A stretch of DNA of 64,000 nucleotides, taken from contig NZ_CP108394.1 in NCBI RefSeq assembly GCF_041435215.1, positions 496,001 to 560,000 of the forward strand. Direction: 5' to 3'. The translations under genes and the position numbers were made by a program. This stretch comes from Streptomyces sp. NBC_01314. GTDB lineage: Bacteria; Actinomycetota; Actinomycetes; Streptomycetales; Streptomycetaceae. Under the pieces are notes generated by a model that had not been told where the DNA came from, made no database searches, and worked only from the letters and a program-made list of their open reading frames with translations. Shown one piece after another: positions 35,991 through 45,558 of this stretch; the first letter of the stretch is position 1, and each line of letters begins with the position of its first letter.

Positions 35991-37445
35991 GAATTAGGTG
36001 TGATCCTTCCCGAAGGAGTCATCTGATGAATGCGACGACAGGTCACCTGATTGAGGCCGTAGACCGCGTGTCGCTTGCCGTGGCCGACGGCAGTGTCCAG
36101 GGTGCCGACGTGAAGTCGATGCCGGTGTCTGAGAACGGTCTGTCCAGCGAATTGCTGGAGGAGCTGGCCGCGCTCGCGGCCGAGAAGGTCCATGGCGGCG
36201 AAGGGCTGCGGCTGATGGGCGAGGGCGGGCTGCTGCCCGAACTGGCCCAGCATCTGATGCAGGCCGCCCTGGAGGCCGAGATGGACGAGCACCTCGCCGC
36301 CGAGGCCGGCCGGGTCGGCGGGCGCGGGTCCCGCTCGGGCGGCAACATGCGCAACGGCTACCGGGCCAAGAAGGTCATGACGGAGGTCGGCGCCGTGACG
36401 GTGCAGGTCCCCAGAGACAGGCTGGGCACCTTCCGGCCCCGGCTGCTGCCCGTGCACGCCCGCCGCACCGGCGCGCTGGACGACCTGGTGCTCTCACTGA
36501 CCGCGAAGGGCCTGACCTCCGGCGAGATCGTCTCCCACCTCGCCCAGACGTACGGGATGACGACCACGAAGGAGACCATCTCCACGATCACCGACAAGGC
36601 CCTGGAATCGATGGCGGAATGGCGCACCCGCCCGCTCGATCCGGTCTACCCTGTCGTCTTCATCGACGCCGTGCACGTCAAGATCAGGGACGGTCACGTC
36701 GCCAACCGGCCGGTCTACGTGGCCGTCGCGGTCACCGCGGACGGCTACCGCGAGATCCTCGGACTGTGGGCCGGCAACGGCGGCGAGGGCGCCAAGTACT
36801 GGCAGACCATCCTGACCGAGATCAAGAACAGAGGCGTCCGCGACGTGCTCATGCTGGTCTGCGACGGGCTGAGCGCCCTGCCCGACGCGGTGAACACCGT
36901 CTGGCCCCAGACCGTCGTGCAGACCTGCGTGGTCCACCTCATCCGCGCCAGCCTGCGCTACGCATCGCGCCGCGACTGGGCCGAGGTCGCCCGCGACCTC
37001 AAGCCCGTCTACACCGCCGTCAACGAGGAAGAGGCCCGGCAACGGCTCGCGGACTTCGACGCCACGTGGGGCAAGCGCTACCCCTCGATCGCCGGCACCT
37101 GGCAGCGGGCCTGGAGCGAGTTCGTACCCTTCCTCGGCCTGCCCGACGCCATCCGCCAGGTCGTCTACACCACCAACGCCATCGAGTCCCTCAACGCCCG
37201 CTACCGGCGCGCGGCCCAGGCCTGCGGGCACTTCCCCAACGAGCAGGCCGCCCTCAAACGCCTCTACCTCGCCACCCTCGCCCTCGACCCCACCGGCCGC
37301 GGCCGCCAGCGCTGGAACAACCGCTGGAAGTCCGCCCTCAACGAGTTCGACGTCCTCTTCGACGGCCGCCTTACCGCCGGACGAGTGTAGGCCGAACAGC
37401 CCACCCACCAACTCGTAGGCCAAACAGACGAATCACACCTAATTC
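35991..37445 (+). mobile_element. IS256-family (Mutator) insertion sequence, intact
   Basis: The ends are inverted repeats with 15 of 16 bases matching: GAATTAGGTGTGATCC at 35991-36006 and its near-complement at 37430-37445. The element holds one full-length transposase. I could not find an 8-9 bp target duplication (flanks AGTGTCAT and CTGATAGA), so a rearrangement may have taken place after insertion. Confidence 0.85.
36026..37390 (+). CDS. IS256-family transposase
   Basis: A complete 454-residue Mutator-type transposase with GAAGGAG seven bases before the ATG. The DDE residues lie in VVFIDAVHVKIRD, VLMLVCDGLSALPDAV and TTNAIESLNARYR; the C/D(2)H region is VQTCVVHLIRASLRYAS. No frameshift or stop is seen, so it may still be active. 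Confidence 0.93.
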   Translation: MNATTGHLIEAVDRVSLAVADGSVQGADVKSMPVSENGLSSELLEELAALAAEKVHGGEGLRLMGEGGLLPELAQHLMQAALEAEMDEHLAAEAGRVGGRGSRSGGNMRNGYRAKKVMTEVGAVTVQVPRDRLGTFRPRLLPVHARRTGALDDLVLSLTAKGLTSGEIVSHLAQTYGMTTTKETISTITDKALESMAEWRTRPLDPVYPVVFIDAVHVKIRDGHVANRPVYVAVAVTADGYREILGLWAGNGGEGAKYWQTILTEIKNRGVRDVLMLVCDGLSALPDAVNTVWPQTVVQTCVVHLIRASLRYASRRDWAEVARDLKPVYTAVNEEEARQRLADFDATWGKRYPSIAGTWQRAWSEFVPFLGLPDAIRQVVYTTNAIESLNARYRRAAQACGHFPNEQAALKRLYLATLALDPTGRGRQRWNNRWKSALNEFDVLFDGRLTAGRV

Positions 37446-37579
37446 CTGATAGACCCGACCAAGCCGTAGTCGGGCGCCTGGTGAGGGCTGGGTCCCTTGT
37501 TGACTGATCCTTGTCCCTTCCGGCCGCCGGGAAGGGCAAGATCGGCTGAACCGACGGATGCAGAGCGGAGGACTTGAGC

Positions 37580-39694
37580 ATGAGTGGGAGGAGATGGTGG
37601 TGGACGCGGTTCTACGCCGTCGCAGCACTGCTTGCCGTGGCGGCGGTCCTGTACGCGTGGGGTGTGGATCGCGTCGACGACATGGGCAAGGTGATCGGTG
37701 TGGTCGCCGCGCTGTTCGGCCTGCCACCGCTCGTTGTCACCGCCTTCCGGCTCCAGCAGGGCGCAACGGGTGCCGGTGAGTCACTGGAAGTCACGGCTGA
37801 CGCCCTGGCGGAAGCGATACGGCACCAGTGGGAGGCGGAGGCAGAGGTGTGGCGGCTGAACTACCCGTACCCGCTGCCGGTTGCCTGGTCCGCGGCCGAC
37901 CCTGAAGTAATGGTGGATTGGAACGTGTTGTGCGAGGCTGCGAGACACGTTGCCGGCGGCCCCTCGAACGGAACCGATCGATGGGCCGCCGGACCGGAGG
38001 GGCTCAGCGGCTCCGGCAATGACATCCACGAGGTCTTCTTCCACCGTGTCCCCACACGACGCCTGGTTGTCCTGGGCGAGCCGGGCTCCGGCAAGACCAT
38101 GCTGTTGGTCCGGCTGCTCCTGGCTCTGCTCGACCCTCCACACCGCGAACCCGGCGGTGCCGTACCTGTTCTGTTCGCCTTGGCGTCCTTCGATCCCCAG
38201 AGGCAAGATCTGCACACCTGGATGACCAGTCAGCTGATCCAGGACTATCCAGCGCTCGGTGCCCTCGCTCCCGGCGCTGGCATCGCACCCGGCAGACGGG
38301 ACCATACGATGGCCCGCGCACTGGTGGAACGCCGCCTCGTTCTACCGCTGTTCGACGGCCTGGACGAAGTGCCCGATGCGCTGCGAAGCCATGTGTTGAA
38401 CTCGATCAATGAGGTGTTCAATGCCAAGGCCCCACTCGTTCTGACCAGCCGCAGCGCCGAGTACCGTCAGGCCCTCGCCCCCACCGGAGGCGCCATCATC
38501 GTGCGGCTGGACGGAGCCGCTGGGATCCGGCTTCACCCTGTAGACGCGGAAACGGCAATCACGTATCTGCGCAGCGATGCCGGGGGGCAGCAAACGGAGG
38601 GCGCCGATCGCTGGGCTCGTGTCGCAGATGCACTGCATGACCCGTACTCGCCTGTTGGGCAGGCGCTGAGCACACCGCTCGGGCTCTTCATGGCCCGTGC
38701 CATCTATAACCCGCGTCCCGGGGAATCAACCGGCGAGGTTGCGCACCCCCATGACCTTCTGAACGCCGGCATCGGCTCGACGAGGGCTGCCGTGGAGCGT
38801 CACTTGTACCGTGCGTTCGTCCCGGCTGCCTACCGCCCCCACCCCTCCCGATCCTCCCGCTGGACCCCACAGCAGGCCGAGCGGTACCTGATCTTCCTGG
38901 CGCGTCACATGCAGTACTCCCTGGGCGGCACCACGCATCTGGCTTGGTGGCAGTTGTCGGCGTCTTTCCCCGCTTACCTCCTGATGATCGCGTTCGGCAT
39001 GAGCAGCCTGCTCACCGGTGCGACCACAGGTCTACTCGCGGGCTTGAGTCTGGGAAGGCCAATGCTGGGAGTCGGCAGTGGTTTGGCAACGGGCGCCCTC
39101 ATCTGCATCGCTACCGTGGTGGGACTTTTCTTCACGCCTGTGTACGAACAGACGGGACCCAGCTCCGGCATCGGCTGGCTGCCCAACCCCTTCGTCGCCA
39201 TCGGAGCCGGCGCCGGCTCCGTGGCCGGTATCGCGGTCGGTCTGCCATTCGGACTGGAAAACGGTGTGACCACCGCCATCGGCACCGGCTTGGTCGGAGG
39301 GCTTGCAGGTGGGCTGAGCTCCCACATCCCCCATGCCGCCGATCCGGTCAGCCCTGTCGACCTACTGGCCTTGGACCGCCGCGTCTTCCTGGGGCTGTGG
39401 CTGGTCTTCGGTCTCGCAGCCGGCTTCGTCATCGGATTCCGCACGCACCCGGGCCTGGGAGCTCTCGCGGGCTTCGCGTTCGGCGCCTTCGTGGCCACGG
39501 GCGGAGCACTGTGGTGGCGCTACACCACCGCTCGCCTTCTTTTGGCGGCCCAAGGACGTATCCCATGGCGGCTGATGCACTTCCTGGCCGACGCTCACGA
39601 GCGCCGTGGAATCTTGCGCCGCGTCGGCGCCGTCTACCAGTTCCGCCACCTCACGCTGCAGGAGCATCTGGCCCATCGCGACGCCTACCGGTAG
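37580..39694 (+). CDS. Membrane-anchored NACHT-domain NTPase
   Basis: A 704-residue protein from an ATG with GGAGG eight bases upstream. Two N-terminal hydrophobic segments (about 12-28 and 36-56) are followed by a NACHT/STAND NTPase: Walker A GEPGSGKT at 166-173, Walker B LPLFDGLDE at 255-263 with the extra acidic residue of NACHT, and a sensor region VLTSRSAEYRQAL. From about 450 the protein becomes Gly-rich hydrophobic with six or more further membrane segments, then a cytoplasmic tail resembling the end of NACHT proteins (GAVYQFRHLTLQEHLAHR). Bacterial NACHT proteins include antiphage sensors, but this one lacks repeats for target recognition, so a defence role is unproven. It sits immediately right of the IS256 element. 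Confidence 0.82.
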   Translation: MSGRRWWWTRFYAVAALLAVAAVLYAWGVDRVDDMGKVIGVVAALFGLPPLVVTAFRLQQGATGAGESLEVTADALAEAIRHQWEAEAEVWRLNYPYPLPVAWSAADPEVMVDWNVLCEAARHVAGGPSNGTDRWAAGPEGLSGSGNDIHEVFFHRVPTRRLVVLGEPGSGKTMLLVRLLLALLDPPHREPGGAVPVLFALASFDPQRQDLHTWMTSQLIQDYPALGALAPGAGIAPGRRDHTMARALVERRLVLPLFDGLDEVPDALRSHVLNSINEVFNAKAPLVLTSRSAEYRQALAPTGGAIIVRLDGAAGIRLHPVDAETAITYLRSDAGGQQTEGADRWARVADALHDPYSPVGQALSTPLGLFMARAIYNPRPGESTGEVAHPHDLLNAGIGSTRAAVERHLYRAFVPAAYRPHPSRSSRWTPQQAERYLIFLARHMQYSLGGTTHLAWWQLSASFPAYLLMIAFGMSSLLTGATTGLLAGLSLGRPMLGVGSGLATGALICIATVVGLFFTPVYEQTGPSSGIGWLPNPFVAIGAGAGSVAGIAVGLPFGLENGVTTAIGTGLVGGLAGGLSSHIPHAADPVSPVDLLALDRRVFLGLWLVFGLAAGFVIGFRTHPGLGALAGFAFGAFVATGGALWWRYTTARLLLAAQGRIPWRLMHFLADAHERRGILRRVGAVYQFRHLTLQEHLAHRDAYR

Positions 39695-39801
39695 TTCGTC
39701 AAATCCGGTAGTGGCGCGGGTCCCCAGGGTCGGGCCTGTGGTCGGGTACGCACGCGCCACTCGGATTGCGGAAGGGCGGTCTGGGTGGAAGGCATGGGGC
39801 T

Positions 39802-40035
39802 GTGACGTGGACGCTGCCGGAACCGATGCTCGCCACCTCTGTGCCCGACCCGGTGCTGCTGCCGGGGTGGGCGGGCGAGCCGAAATGGGACGGGTGGCGA
39901 GCCTTGGTCTCGGTGGAGGCCGAGCACATCATGATGCGCTCACGGAGGGACACCGACCTGGTCGCTTCGTTCCCGGAGATCGAGACCGGGAGCAGGCAGT
40001 TGCCGGACGCGACCGCGCTGGACGGCGTTATGTGA
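39802..40035 (+). pseudogene. ATP-dependent DNA ligase, N-terminal fragment
   Basis: From a GTG at 39802 the protein reads VTWTLPEPMLATSVPDP, then GEPKWDGWRALVSVEA, RSRRDTDLVASFPEIE and LPDATALDG, ending in VM and a stop. KWDGWRA is the adenylation motif KxDGxR with the nucleophilic Lys. The remaining catalytic domain is absent, so this is only the first 77 residues of a LigC/LigD-type ligase. Confidence 0.72.
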
Positions 40036-40610
40036 CCTGTACGGGTGTCTCAGACCCAAGATGTCTCAGACGGCGCACCCCCTGCAGACGAGACGCGTTC
40101 GCCGCCGATGGTTCGGGGAGCCGAAGAAGGAAATAGGCCGCGCTGCCGTCGGCGCGGCACAGATGACCTGCGTGAATGAAGCGGATTCAGCGGACCGCTG
40201 GTGCGGTCGTCGGCTCAGCGGTGCGTGACGCCGTGGGCAGCCCCTTCGAGTTCGGTCCCCAGGAAGCATTCCCGCGCGGTTTCCCGCGCCTGGTGCCGGT
40301 GGCGAGATGGGCAGCATCAGCACCGAAAGACATCACGGTGCCATCTGGCCATGCCTGGGCTCCGCCGTCTGGGCCCTGCCCACCACCACCAGCTTCGAAC
40401 ATGCGATACCCGCGGCAGGCCGCCCCTTGTTTCCTGGCGGTAGGGGCGCAGGAACGGAGCTCACGGTTTGCCGGCGCGGAGACTATGCGCAGACGTCAGT
40501 CGGCGGTTCCGGCTCGTCGTCCGTTCGTGGCCTTTCCCGTACAGCACCCCACGCTTCCCAGACCCTTACCGGATCGCCGGACGCGACCACTTGCCATCGA
40601 CCGACGACCA
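40036..40610. other. Gap with no supported gene
   Basis: No complete gene is seen in this 575-bp stretch between the ligase fragment and the operator of the SDR gene. Long plus-strand frames run through it into the SDR but show no motif before the SDR start at 40686. Confidence 0.4.
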
Positions 40611-40657
40611 CCGTATGGTCGTATGAACGTAAGACATACGATCGTACGACCATACGG
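40611..40657. promoter_or_regulatory. Large inverted repeat, probable TetR operator of the SDR gene
   Basis: CCGTATGGTCGTA at 40611-40623 is repeated in perfect inverse order (TACGACCATACGG) at 40645-40657, with a 21-bp spacer that itself holds CGTATG...CATACG and the core ATCGTACGA. It ends 28 bp before the SDR ATG. A broken TetR gene follows the SDR, so this is likely its former operator. Confidence 0.7.
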
Positions 40658-40685
40658 ACGTACTCCAAACCCAAGGGAGCTCGTG

Positions 40686-41501
40686 ATGGCGACAACTCAG
40701 CCGGTGGCACTCGTGACAGGTGCGTCCACCGGTATCGGAAAGGCGGCCGCCCTCGCGCTCGCCGCAGCGGGTTTCGAGACGGTGGGAACAAGCCGGAAAA
40801 CGTCGGGAGCCGACCGTCACGATGGCGTGACGTTCCTCGCCCTCGACGTGGGCAGCGACGATTCGGTCGCCGCCGCGGTCGAGCAGGTGATCGAGAGGTT
40901 CGGGCGGATCGACGTCCTGGTCAACAACGCCGGCATCGGCTCCTCGGGCGCCGACGAGGAGAACTCCCTCGCCCAGTCCCAGCGCCTCTTCAACATCAAC
41001 GTCTTCGGTGTGATGCGCATGACCAAGGCCGTTCTCCCGCACATGCGCGCCCAGGGAAGCGGGCGCATCATCAACGTCTCGTCCGTCCTCGGGTTCCTCC
41101 CCGCGCCCTACATGGCCAACTACTCAGCGTCCAAGCACGCCCTCGAGGGGTACACCGAGTCCCTGGACCACGAGATCCGCGAACACGGGGTCCGGGCCCT
41201 CATCGTCCAGCCGGGCGGTACCAAATCCTCGTTCGAGGCGAACACCGTCGCACCCGACATGCCCATGCAGATCTACGCGGAGCAGCGGCGCATCGCCGAC
41301 AAGCTGGCGTTGGCGGTCAACGAGGAAGGCGACGACCCCGCCATCGTCGCGAAGGCGATCGTCGCGGCCGCCACCGACTCCAAGCCGAAGGTGCGGTACA
41401 CCGCAGGCCGGCAAGCCCGGCTCGTCAGCGCGGCGCACCGCATCCTTCCCGCCGGGGTCTTCGACGGACAGATCCGCAAGATCAACAAGCTCGCCGGCTG
41501 A
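40686..41501 (+). CDS. Short-chain dehydrogenase/reductase
   Basis: A 271-residue SDR with AGGGAG six bases before the ATG. Motifs: TGASTGIG for cofactor binding, LALDVGSDD, VLVNNAGIGSSG, INVSSVLGF with the catalytic Ser, and YSASKHALEGY with Tyr and Lys. It belongs to the classical group that often acts on small ketones. It may be regulated by the operator-like repeat just upstream. Confidence 0.92.
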   Translation: MATTQPVALVTGASTGIGKAAALALAAAGFETVGTSRKTSGADRHDGVTFLALDVGSDDSVAAAVEQVIERFGRIDVLVNNAGIGSSGADEENSLAQSQRLFNINVFGVMRMTKAVLPHMRAQGSGRIINVSSVLGFLPAPYMANYSASKHALEGYTESLDHEIREHGVRALIVQPGGTKSSFEANTVAPDMPMQIYAEQRRIADKLALAVNEEGDDPAIVAKAIVAAATDSKPKVRYTAGRQARLVSAAHRILPAGVFDGQIRKINKLAG

Positions 41502-41614
41502 GATCTGCAGACAGTGCACCGCTCCGATATCGGTGGAGGCTTTGGACTGCCCCGAGTTGGGTGGAGTCGAGTAGCCCGTGGACGCCGCCAGGGACGGCAT
41601 GGTCGGGCGCTGAG

Positions 41615-41969
41615 CGGCTTCGTGCACATGGCGGCTGACGAGCGGATCGGCGCCCTGTGTCCGATGCTCGCGAAGAACTTTGACCCGGACCACCCCGATC
41701 TGTTCGTCGCACACGAGCGGCTGATGGAACTGGTCGGGCAAATGATGCAGCGCGCCCGAGAGGCCGGGCAGTTGCGCCCCGATGTGGAGTCCGGCGATCT
41801 GATGGTCGCCGTCAGCCAGCTCACCCGGCCGCTGCCAGGCACCGAGTGCGAGGGCATCGACCGCTGCGTGCACCGTCATCTGCAGATGCTCCTGGACTGC
41901 CTGCGGGCACCCGCCCACTCCGTACTGCCCGGATCGGCCGTGACCGTGGAGGACATGCGACGAGCTTGA
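41615..41969 (+). pseudogene. TetR-family regulator, C-terminal part only
   Basis: DERIGALCPMLAKNFDPDHPD, LFVAHERLMELVGQMMQRARE and AGQLRPDVESGDLMVAVSQLT form the ligand-binding half of a TetR regulator that in homologous loci follows or faces an SDR. The DNA-binding HTH is missing: the sequence before 41615 is unrelated. It is therefore probably non-functional, leaving the SDR without its local repressor. Confidence 0.65.
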
Positions 41970-42405
41970 CGGATCCGGTCGGTCAGATCGATACCGATTA
42001 GTTCGGCACCCGGCGCTCGGCGCCGGTCAGTAGTCGCAACCAGTAACCACCTCGTACACGCTTTCGGCCGTCGACGATGACGAGCCGTCCCTGCCCCTGC
42101 CCCTGTCTCGATGTCCCGACGCCTCGCTGTCTCGATCTTCATCTCCAGCTTTGTCTCTCTGAACTTCTCTCATCGTCTTTCGCCACGAAGTCCCGAAGTG
42201 AATATCCCCATGTCTGAAACAGCTCAGGCCACCGCCAAGCGGAGGCCCCGCCGACGCGCAACCGGCTGAGCGCGCCCCCGATCCCCGGCTGCGTCCACGC
42301 CGCCCAGCCCGCCCTCCCTCATTCGTCGGACAGCCCGCTGTCCTCGGCGCCCCAAAGCCGCCGGCGCCGGCCTGGCGGCTGTCCAGACCGGCGGACGGCG
42401 CGACG
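41970..42405. other. Gap between the TetR remnant and the reductase gene
   Basis: No supported gene in about 436 bp. Part of it is unusually rich in TCTC and CCCTG runs (about 42090-42190). The right half is the 3' flank of the minus-strand reductase gene. Confidence 0.4.
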
Positions 42406-43011
42406 TCACGCGGGAACGCCGAGCGGCGGGTGCTCGAGCACGCGGGGCTTGTACTCGACCAGCTGGATGCGGCCGTCGAAGGTGCGGTGCTCGATCATCT
42501 CGAGGGCAACGTCCGGATAGCCGTCGTAGATGCGTTCTTCGCCCGTGGCTCCGGTGATCACCGGGAACATCACGACCCGGAAGCGGTCGACGAGTCCGGC
42601 TCGTAGCAGGGACCGGCACAGGCTGAGGCTGCCGATCGTGCTGAGGAGCCCCGAGCCACTCGACTTCATGGCGCGGACCGCCTCGACGGCCTCGTCGCGG
42701 ACAAGAGCGGAGTTGGCCCACGTCAGTGGCTCCTCGAGTGAGGAGGAGAACACCACCTTGGACGCTTGCGTGAGCTCGTCGACGGACGCCTCTTCTTCGG
42801 GCCTGAACTCGTCTTGGCCATGGGGGACCTCGCCTGCGGCGAAGCCCGACATCAGGCGGTAGGTGTTCGCTCCCATCAGGTAGGTGGCCTCGGGCTGCTC
42901 GCCGAGCCATGCGAGGTACTCCGGGCCCTCGAGGCCCCAGAACCCGGGCCATCCCTCTCCCGATGCGTGGCCGTCGAGGGAGGTGATGAAGTCGACGAGA
43001 AGCTCCGACAT
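42406..43011 (-). CDS. Dihydrofolate reductase-family protein (RibD C-terminal-like)
   Basis: A 201-residue protein with AAAGGA seven bases before the ATG. It starts SELLVDFITSLDGHASGEGWPG, the typical start of the YyaP/YwjB group. LMGANTYRLM is the cofactor-binding helix, KVVFSSSLEEPLTWANS and the LLSTIGSLSLCRSLLRAGLVD Gly-rich loop are the NADPH elements, and FRVVMFPVITGATGEERIYDG closes the fold. The substrate is unknown and true DHFR activity is unlikely. Confidence 0.88.
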   Translation of the reverse strand: MSELLVDFITSLDGHASGEGWPGFWGLEGPEYLAWLGEQPEATYLMGANTYRLMSGFAAGEVPHGQDEFRPEEEASVDELTQASKVVFSSSLEEPLTWANSALVRDEAVEAVRAMKSSGSGLLSTIGSLSLCRSLLRAGLVDRFRVVMFPVITGATGEERIYDGYPDVALEMIEHRTFDGRIQLVEYKPRVLEHPPLGVPA

Positions 43012-43305
43012 GGTGGTGTCCTTTCCTGGGGTGTCACGAGCTTGGACCGGCCGGGAGCCACAAACTCATCGGCCGCGCTGTGGAGTAACGAGAAAACCCA
43101 TGACGCTGCAGCCGATCAGGTCGGCGGAGCGGCACCGCTGCGGAGCCGGAGGCCTACATGATTGCACTATGCACGCAGTCTGGTAATGATCTCCACGCGA
43201 TTGAGAACGGCGGTTTGAGTTCTGTTAAAGCCCCAGCTCAGCCCCAGCCACGAACGGCCCACCCCGCTCTACTGGGTGATCGGTGAGGCTTCGCTGCCCG
43301 ACGTC

Positions 43306-43476
43306 GCGGGTACTTCATCCACTCACCTGCGACGGCGGCGGAGCACTTCCGTGAGTACGGCCCCACTCCGATCGACGGCGAACCGATCGCGCTGGTCTTC
43401 GCCAGCGACAGCGGGGGCCATCTGTTCGCGATCGGAGCCAGCGGACAAGTCTGGAAGTCCACCACGGCCTCCTGGT
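43306..43476 (+). pseudogene. SMI1/KNR4 (SUKH) family C-terminal fragment
   Basis: The plus strand encodes YFIHSPATAAEHFREYG, PIDGEPIALVFASDSGGHLF and AIGASGQVWKSTTASW, without a start. The pattern ALVFASDSGGHLFAIG with VWKST is that of SUKH-type proteins, many of which are immunity proteins of polymorphic toxins. Only the last third remains, and an IS630 fragment follows directly. Confidence 0.5.
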
Positions 43477-43770
43477 TACTGACCTTGTTGTCGTGTTGTC
43501 GTCAGGGTGAGGCCTGTCCCGATGAGGCAGCCGTCAATGACGTTGCTGCGGTATTGGATCTGGCGGAGGCCCTTCCTGAAGGTGTGCATCAAGTGGTCGG
43601 GGTCGGTGAAAGCCGTGTTGGCCTGGCTGCTGCGCCGCAGCAGGGACCAGATGCCCTCGACAAGGTTGAGGTGAGGTGCGTAGGCCGGCAGGAAATGGCA
43701 GGTGACCCAGTCGTGGGAGTCGATGAACTCCCATAGCCAGCGGTCTTTGTGCACGTTCAGGATGCCCCTG
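43476..43770 (-). pseudogene. IS630-family transposase, C-terminal fragment
   Basis: The minus strand reads ILNVHKDRWLWEFIDSHDWV, CHFLPAYAPHLNLVEGIWSL and DPDHLMHTFRKGLRQIQYR. PAYAPHLNxVEGIW is the last catalytic block of IS630/Tc1-like transposases, containing the final Glu. The rest of the gene is missing. Confidence 0.75.
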
Positions 43771-43889
43771 TGTTGCGTCAAGCAGCAGCAGCCGAAGCGC
43801 CGGCTGGCGTCCGCTGGATCTGACCATAGATCTCGCGAGCGACGTAGCGTTATGGGCGAAGCTCGGTGCCTTCGCCTCCGACATGGCGG

Positions 43890-44247
43890 TTCTGGTGCCA
43901 TAGATCGCCGACGCCCCCTCCAAGACCTCAACTTCGGCCTGACCCTCACCCGCGTCCTGACGTGTTCCACCAAGCGGGGCATCCGGACCAGCCCCACCGT
44001 CGCCGTCCTCGGCAAAGCATTCGCCAACATCGAGGGATCGGTACGCTGTCTGGCACCGGAACTCTCCCTCATCGAGGTGTTCAAGGGGGAAATGCAGCAC
44101 GTCATGCTGTCCTCGGCGGTCGAGACCGTCTCGATGGAACCGATGGCCCGCACCGCCCTGGAACTGATGCTCGGCATCGGCTCGGTGACCGACCAGGTGA
44201 ACGCCCTCATGCGCAATAGGCACTCCACATCCCCTACGGAGGGTTAA
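43890..44247 (+). pseudogene. AarF/ABC1-kinase-like C-terminal fragment
   Basis: A frame with no plausible start ends in VLGKAFANIEGSVRCLAPEL, SLIEVFKGEMQHVMLSSAV and MARTALELMLGIGSVTDQV. AxxNIEGSVRxLxPxLS resembles the region after the kinase core in ABC1/UbiB-type atypical kinases. The call is tentative. The fragment starts where the IS630 piece ends, on the opposite strand. Confidence 0.4.
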
Positions 44248-44249
44248 GC

Positions 44250-45150
44250 CCTCCACGCCGAGCACCACCGGCGGTGTGCCGGTGGTGCTCGGGAAGGAAA
44301 TACGCGAGCGCCGACTCACGCGGCTTCGACCGGGCGAACCGGTGCAGGAACCGCTCATGCAACTCGCCCAGACCCGCTGCCCACACCCTCACCCCATCAC
44401 CGAATACCCCCCATGACGCAACGCACTGCGGCTCTGGGGCCAGGCGGTTGGGTTTCTCTCCCGGGGCGAGCCGGCCCCGCCGCCCGGCCGCCGCGTTCTT
44501 CGCCGCCGCTTTGCGAGTGGCCTCGCGTAACGCGTCAGGACGCATCACCACCCCCTTGCCGTCGGCCTGGATCACCAGCGGCATGTCCCGGGTACACGGC
44601 ACGGGGATCTTCGCCGCGTAGAACGCGGCGACGTCCATGGCCGCCTCGACCACGAGCGTGGCCAGCCGCCGCTTGCCCACCACTTTCCCGCAGCGGCGCT
44701 CGATCGCGGCGCCGGCGTGGTCGAACGAACCGCGCACCGCCTCCAGCACCGCCAACCGGCGCACCCCGAGCGAGTGCCGGCCCGCGGGCAGGGACAGCGC
44801 CGCATCCGCCGGATACTCATTGGACGATCCCGGCCCCCGGTGTGCGACACGCGACACCCGCACCACCCCGAACAGGCTGGCCAGCCAGCGGCAATTGCCC
44901 GGCTCCCGCCAAGTCCGCGGTCGGCCGTCCGGGCCCTTCACCAGCCCGGCCTCGCCCGCCCGCACCGCATCCTCCTCCGACCGGGCACGCAGATCGAGGT
45001 GGTCCTGCATCAGCTGACGCAGCAGCTCACGGTCCCGCTGTTCGAGCAGAACCTCCAGCTCATCGTGGGCCAGGGCCGCCGCCGGGGCGTCGGCCAGCGC
45101 CGAGACAAGGCGTTCGGGGCACTGCGGGAGCAGGAGAACGGATCAGGTTC
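44250..45150 (-). pseudogene. ISKra4-family transposase, N-terminal half
   Basis: Beginning upstream of the ATG at 45010 with ALAHDELEVLLEQRDRELLR, the protein continues QLMQDHLDLRARSEEDAVRA, ADAALSLPAGRHSLGVRRLA and LVIQADGKGVVMRPDALREA. IQADGKGVVMRPDALR is highly characteristic of ISKra4 transposases and holds the first catalytic Asp. The C-terminal half is missing and the frame ends in unrelated sequence. Confidence 0.8.
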
Positions 45151-45174
45151 GTGCAGGGCGTCGTACTGTTCCAC

Positions 45175-45236
45175 GGGGCTCTTCTTCCGGTGGACGCGAT
45201 GTGGTTGGCACCCTCGAATCTACGGAGAAGAGCCCC
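45175..45236. repeat. Inverted repeat at the ISKra4 end
   Basis: GGGGCTCTTCTTCCG at 45175-45189 faces CGGAGAAGAGCCCC at 45223-45236 and could fold into a hairpin with a 33-base loop. It lies just upstream of the ISKra4 transposase remnant and probably is part of its terminal sequence. The flanking 45151-45558 has no other feature except the lipoprotein gene's promoter. Confidence 0.55.
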
Positions 45237-45558
45237 TTGGTCACCGCGAGTTGGCCCCGGTCCTGCCCGGCCTGGTACGCGTTGTGCCACGTGTCGCGGC
45301 TGGACCTGCTGCTCTCGGCTGAGCTCCTGCAGGCCGTCGGCGAGGCACCGACGTCACCGGTTGCCGACAGTTCACGAGGCATATCCCGTACGCCATGAGC
45401 ACTCTGAACTACCTTGAGACAAGAAGGTGTTGGGGGAACCGTCCGGTACCGGCGCAGCATCGGTACAGGCATGAAGAACGGCCGTTGACACGGTGTGCGC
45501 GACCGTCACGCGGGGCGTTGGAACTGGAAAACGAGCACGCGCCGAACGGGAGGGGATC

